7,409 nt of DNA from an uncultured Ruminococcus sp. (GTDB lineage Bacteria; Bacillota; Clostridia; Oscillospirales; Ruminococcaceae): positions 1 to 7,409 of the forward strand of contig CALGTT010000229.1 of the NCBI GenBank assembly GCA_937901485.1, written 5' to 3'. Below, one piece after another: positions 5,585 through 7,409 of the stretch (its first letter is position 1; the number at the start of each line of letters is the position of its first letter). Both the position numbers and the translations under genes were made by a program. The notes under the pieces are model-generated. The model worked only from the letters and a program-made list of their open reading frames with translations. It was not told the origin of the DNA and searched no databases.

Positions 5585-7111
5585 CTATGCCATCTCCGCC
5601 AACCTTGCAAACTGTGCCTTCAACGCCGGATAGATCTCACGATAAAGCTGGTAATACTTCTCATATTCCGGCACATGCTCCGCCACAGGCTCCTGCACAT
5701 CCGCCGTACGGATGATCGCCTCACAAGCCTCCGGCACGCTCTTGTAGAGTCCTGCGCCCACCGCCGCCAGAATGCCAACGCCGAGAGCAGGGCCTTCCTT
5801 GGAATCCACTGTTTTGACGGGGCAGCCGTACAGATCTGCGAGCATCTGCCGCCAGACAGGGGACGAACCGCCGCCGCCGCACGCCATCATATCACTCACG
5901 GAAACACCCATTTCACGGCAAACCTCCACGCAGTCGCGCAGGGAATAGGTCACGCCCTCCATCACAGCGCGGAGCATGTCGCGCTTTTCATGGATCGCCG
6001 ACAGCCCGAAGAACACGCCCCTTGCATCCGGATCAAGATGGGGCGTGCGTTCGCCCATCAGATAGGGGAGATAGAGCAGCTTGTTCGCGCCGATCGGGGA
6101 TTCCAGAGCCGCCCTGTCCATCAGATAATAGGGATCAACCCCCATTGCCTTTGCCGTTTCCTTTTCCGCATTGCAGAAATTGTCTCTGAACCATTTGAGG
6201 GAAAGCCCCGCGCCCTGCGTCACGCCCATCACATGCCAGCACCCCGGCACGGCACAGCAGAAGGTGTGCACCCTGCCGCCCTTGTCGATGGTGATGCCCG
6301 ATGTATGGGCGAAAACCACGCCGCTCGTGCCGATGGTCGTGAACGCTCTGCCGTCCTGCACCACGCCCGTGCCGACTGCCGCCGCCGCATTGTCGCCCGC
6401 GCCGCCGACCACGATCGTACCGGCTTTCAGTCCGCATCTTGCGGCTGCCTCTGCGGTCAGTCCGCCCGTGATCTCAGGGCTTTCGTAAACCTTCGCCAGC
6501 ATGGACCTGTCGATTTCCAGCTTCTCCAGCACCTCATCCGACCACTGCCGCTTCGGGATGTCAAGGAGCTGCATACCGGAGGCATCGGATACTTCTGTTG
6601 CAAATTCCCCCGTCAGGCAGAAGCGCACATAGTCCTTGGGCAGAAGAATATGGCGGCATTTCTCATAATTTTCAGGTTCATTGTTCCGCACCCACAGGAT
6701 CTTGGAGGCAGTGAAGCCCGTCAGTGCGGGGTTTGCGGTGATCTCGATCAGCCGTTCCTTGCCGACCTTTTCCGTGATCTCGGCGCATTCCTTTGCCGTT
6801 CTCTGGTCGCACCAGATGATCGAATTGCGGATCACATTGCCGTCCCTGTCGAGCATCACAAGCCCGTGCATCTGACCGGACAGACCGATGCCCTTGACTT
6901 CCTCTGCGGACACGCCGCTTTTGTCCATGACCGCGCGGATCGATGCGAACGCCGCCTCGCGCCAGTGCGCCGGATCCTGTTCGGCATAGCCGTTTTTCGG
7001 CTGATACAGAGGATATTCCACGGTATGGGACGCGATCGTCCTGCCTGTTTCATCGAACAATACGGTTTTTGTGCCGCTTGTCCCCAGATCCAAACCAATT
7101 ACATAAGCCAT
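5585..7111 (-). CDS. xylB: Xylulokinase (FGGY carbohydrate kinase family)
   Basis: This cytoplasmic enzyme of 508 residues, normal length for the family, uses ATP to turn D-xylulose into xylulose 5-phosphate for the pentose phosphate pathway. The FGGY signatures are all present: the N-terminal phosphate loop GLDLGTSGTK (6-15) with D8; the xylulokinase-specific GQMHGLV (79-85), where M81-H82 contact the sugar; the catalytic-base region GGAGDNAAAA with D239; the second phosphate motif GTSGVVF (261-267); ERTPHLDP (354-361); and the C-terminal ATP-binding MACGGGGSSPVW (409-420) leading to the Gly/Ala-rich EGPALGVG. The GQMHG motif favours xylulokinase over gluconate, glycerol or ribulokinase members. 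The ATG at 7111 has GGAG (7120-7123) 8 bases upstream. A stronger GGAGGA further out seems to serve a short overlapping frame. It stands alone: no xylose isomerase or transporter is in the window, and rnpB diverges from it. Confidence 0.95.
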   Translation of the reverse strand: MAYVIGLDLGTSGTKTVLFDETGRTIASHTVEYPLYQPKNGYAEQDPAHWREAAFASIRAVMDKSGVSAEEVKGIGLSGQMHGLVMLDRDGNVIRNSIIWCDQRTAKECAEITEKVGKERLIEITANPALTGFTASKILWVRNNEPENYEKCRHILLPKDYVRFCLTGEFATEVSDASGMQLLDIPKRQWSDEVLEKLEIDRSMLAKVYESPEITGGLTAEAAARCGLKAGTIVVGGAGDNAAAAVGTGVVQDGRAFTTIGTSGVVFAHTSGITIDKGGRVHTFCCAVPGCWHVMGVTQGAGLSLKWFRDNFCNAEKETAKAMGVDPYYLMDRAALESPIGANKLLYLPYLMGERTPHLDPDARGVFFGLSAIHEKRDMLRAVMEGVTYSLRDCVEVCREMGVSVSDMMACGGGGSSPVWRQMLADLYGCPVKTVDSKEGPALGVGILAAVGAGLYKSVPEACEAIIRTADVQEPVAEHVPEYEKYYQLYREIYPALKAQFARLAEMA

Positions 7112-7125
7112 ATGCTGTACTCCAT
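7099..7125 (-). CDS. Possible 8-codon leader peptide overlapping the xylB start
   Basis: An ATG at 7123-7125 with a strong GGAGGA (7131-7136) 5 bases upstream opens a frame reading M-E-Y-S-I-W-L-M and a TAA at 7099-7101. It overlaps the xylB start codon in another frame, and its own first codons contain the GGAG that serves xylB. Its ribosome-binding site is better than that of xylB. Ribosomes here could couple to, or compete with, xylB translation. Being so short, it may be chance; alternatively the GGAGGA merely helps load ribosomes for xylB. Confidence 0.3.
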   Translation of the reverse strand: MEYSIWLM

Positions 7126-7137
7126 TCTGTTCCTCCG

Positions 7138-7156
7138 GAAACTACCGGATAGTTTC
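7138..7156. promoter_or_regulatory. Perfect palindrome at the xylB transcription start, candidate operator
   Basis: GAAACTA and TAGTTTC arms (7138-7144 and 7150-7156) are perfect inverted repeats around a 5-base centre. They lie just past the -10 box, over the predicted transcription start near 7154. That placement is typical of a repressor site. Because the transcript probably begins inside one arm, it is less likely to work as an RNA hairpin. The half-sites resemble the TAGTTT/AAACTA parts of Bacillus XylR operators, but in the opposite order, so XylR binding is not claimed. Confidence 0.45.
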
Positions 7157-7160
7157 TTCT

Positions 7161-7189
7161 ATTATACTATATCTTTCCACATTTTGCAA
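7161..7189 (-). promoter_or_regulatory. xylB: Sigma-70 type promoter of xylB
   Basis: On the - strand, TTGCAA (7184-7189, four of six consensus bases) and a perfect TATAAT (7161-7166) are 17 bases apart. The expected start near 7154 gives a leader of about 43 bases. The weak -35 box could fit a gene under regulation. Confidence 0.8.
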
Positions 7190-7269
7190 GTGTTTCTGAA
7201 CATTTTGCTGACTTTTGCGCGGTGAAGCCGGAGGATATTCTTCCATTCGCGACGCTGAAAACTGCGGAC

Positions 7270-7298
7270 TTGACAAATCGCAGAAAATCCTGTATAAT
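7270..7298 (+). promoter_or_regulatory. rnpB: Strong sigma-70 type promoter of rnpB
   Basis: A perfect TTGACA (7270-7275) and a perfect TATAAT (7293-7298) are separated by 17 bases. Transcription should start at about 7305, where the RNase P RNA begins. A full-consensus promoter suits a constitutive, highly made RNA. The stretch between the two divergent promoters (7190-7269) shows nothing else I can name. Confidence 0.9.
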
Positions 7299-7304
7299 AA
7301 TGTT

Positions 7305-7409
7305 GAGCAGACTATGCGATAGCGTGGACGGTACAGTTCACGAGGAAAGTCCGAGCATCACAGAGCAGGATAGCTGCTAACGGCAGCCGAGGGCGACCTT
7401 AGGGCAAGT
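7305..7409 (+). ncRNA. rnpB: RNase P RNA, 5' part (cut by the window edge)
   Basis: This is the catalytic RNA of ribonuclease P, which trims the 5' leader from pre-tRNAs. The hallmark conserved block GAGGAAAGTCC (7342-7352) is present; in the family this is the 5' strand of the catalytic helix P4 and its joining region. Helix P3 is visible as CGTGGAC (7323-7329) pairing with GTTCACG (7336-7342). GACT near 7310-7313 can pair with AGTC at 7348-7351 as P2. P8 is GCTGC (7373-7377) with GCAGC (7383-7387) around TAACG, and GAGGGCGACC begins P9. The compact P3 and P8/P9 layout looks class A rather than the Bacillus class B. The remaining part, including the 3' strand of P4, lies beyond 7409. The exact 5' end is estimated from the promoter and could be a few bases off. 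Confidence 0.93.

Noticed and set aside
5370..5610. Small - strand frames over the 193-bp element (Pro/Gly/Arg-rich translations)
   Set aside because: They run through palindromes and a terminator. Translations of such GC-rich repeats are common false gene calls.
7138..7156. XylR operator of the Bacillus type
   Set aside because: The half-sites occur in the reverse order (AAACTA first, TAGTTT second) and the spacing differs, so only a generic operator is suggested.
5453..7225. A 590-codon open frame on the + strand opposite xylB
   Set aside because: It starts within the hairpin element and is antisense to xylB, whose catalytic motifs are complete. The His/Arg/Cys-rich translation looks like a shadow.

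Overview
The window looks like chromosomal DNA from a fibre-degrading anaerobic gut bacterium of the Ruminococcus type. Two secreted proteins carry dockerin modules, the calcium-binding tags that dock enzymes onto cellulosome scaffoldins. One of them has the long threonine-rich linker common in ruminococcal cellulosomal enzymes, and the right edge holds the start of a class A-like RNase P RNA. The assignment rests on gene content and style only. The rather high G+C for a ruminococcus might suggest a R. champanellensis-like relative, but that is a guess.

Layout, left to right. The + strand opens with the last 101 codons of an unrecognised gene (to 307). It converges on the next gene across a short gap filled by a 61-bp tandem repeat that folds into hairpins (330-475). 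Three genes follow on the - strand, so transcription runs right to left. They are xylB-like xylulokinase (7111 to 5585), a multidomain dockerin-bearing family 1 pectate lyase (5257 to 2396), and a dockerin protein with cell-wall/glucan-binding repeats and a transglutaminase-like domain (2252 to 474). Each has its own near-consensus vegetative promoter with a 17-bp spacer. Hairpins lie between them, so they read as three single-gene units rather than an operon. rnpB starts at the right edge on the + strand, divergent from xylB, behind a perfect TTGACA-17-TATAAT promoter.

Functionally, the pectate lyase would cut pectic polysaccharide outside the cell while held on a cellulosome, with three ricin-type lectin modules for sugar binding. 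The repeat/transglutaminase protein would join the same complex and may cross-link or bind wall or glucan material. Xylulokinase would phosphorylate D-xylulose inside the cell for the pentose phosphate pathway. The link between lyase and kinase (plant cell-wall sugars) is thematic only; they are not co-transcribed by any sign here.

The least ordinary parts are non-coding. One is a 193-bp element with 43-bp imperfect terminal inverted repeats, each a hairpin whose base changes mostly preserve folding, which also supplies the xylB terminator. Another is the alternating-hairpin tandem repeat at the convergent gene ends. The third is a compact xylB leader with a palindrome over the likely transcription start, a possible Shine-Dalgarno-masking hairpin, and an 8-codon reading frame overlapping the xylB start. 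I see no CRISPR array, tRNA, complete transposase gene or obvious new defence system.
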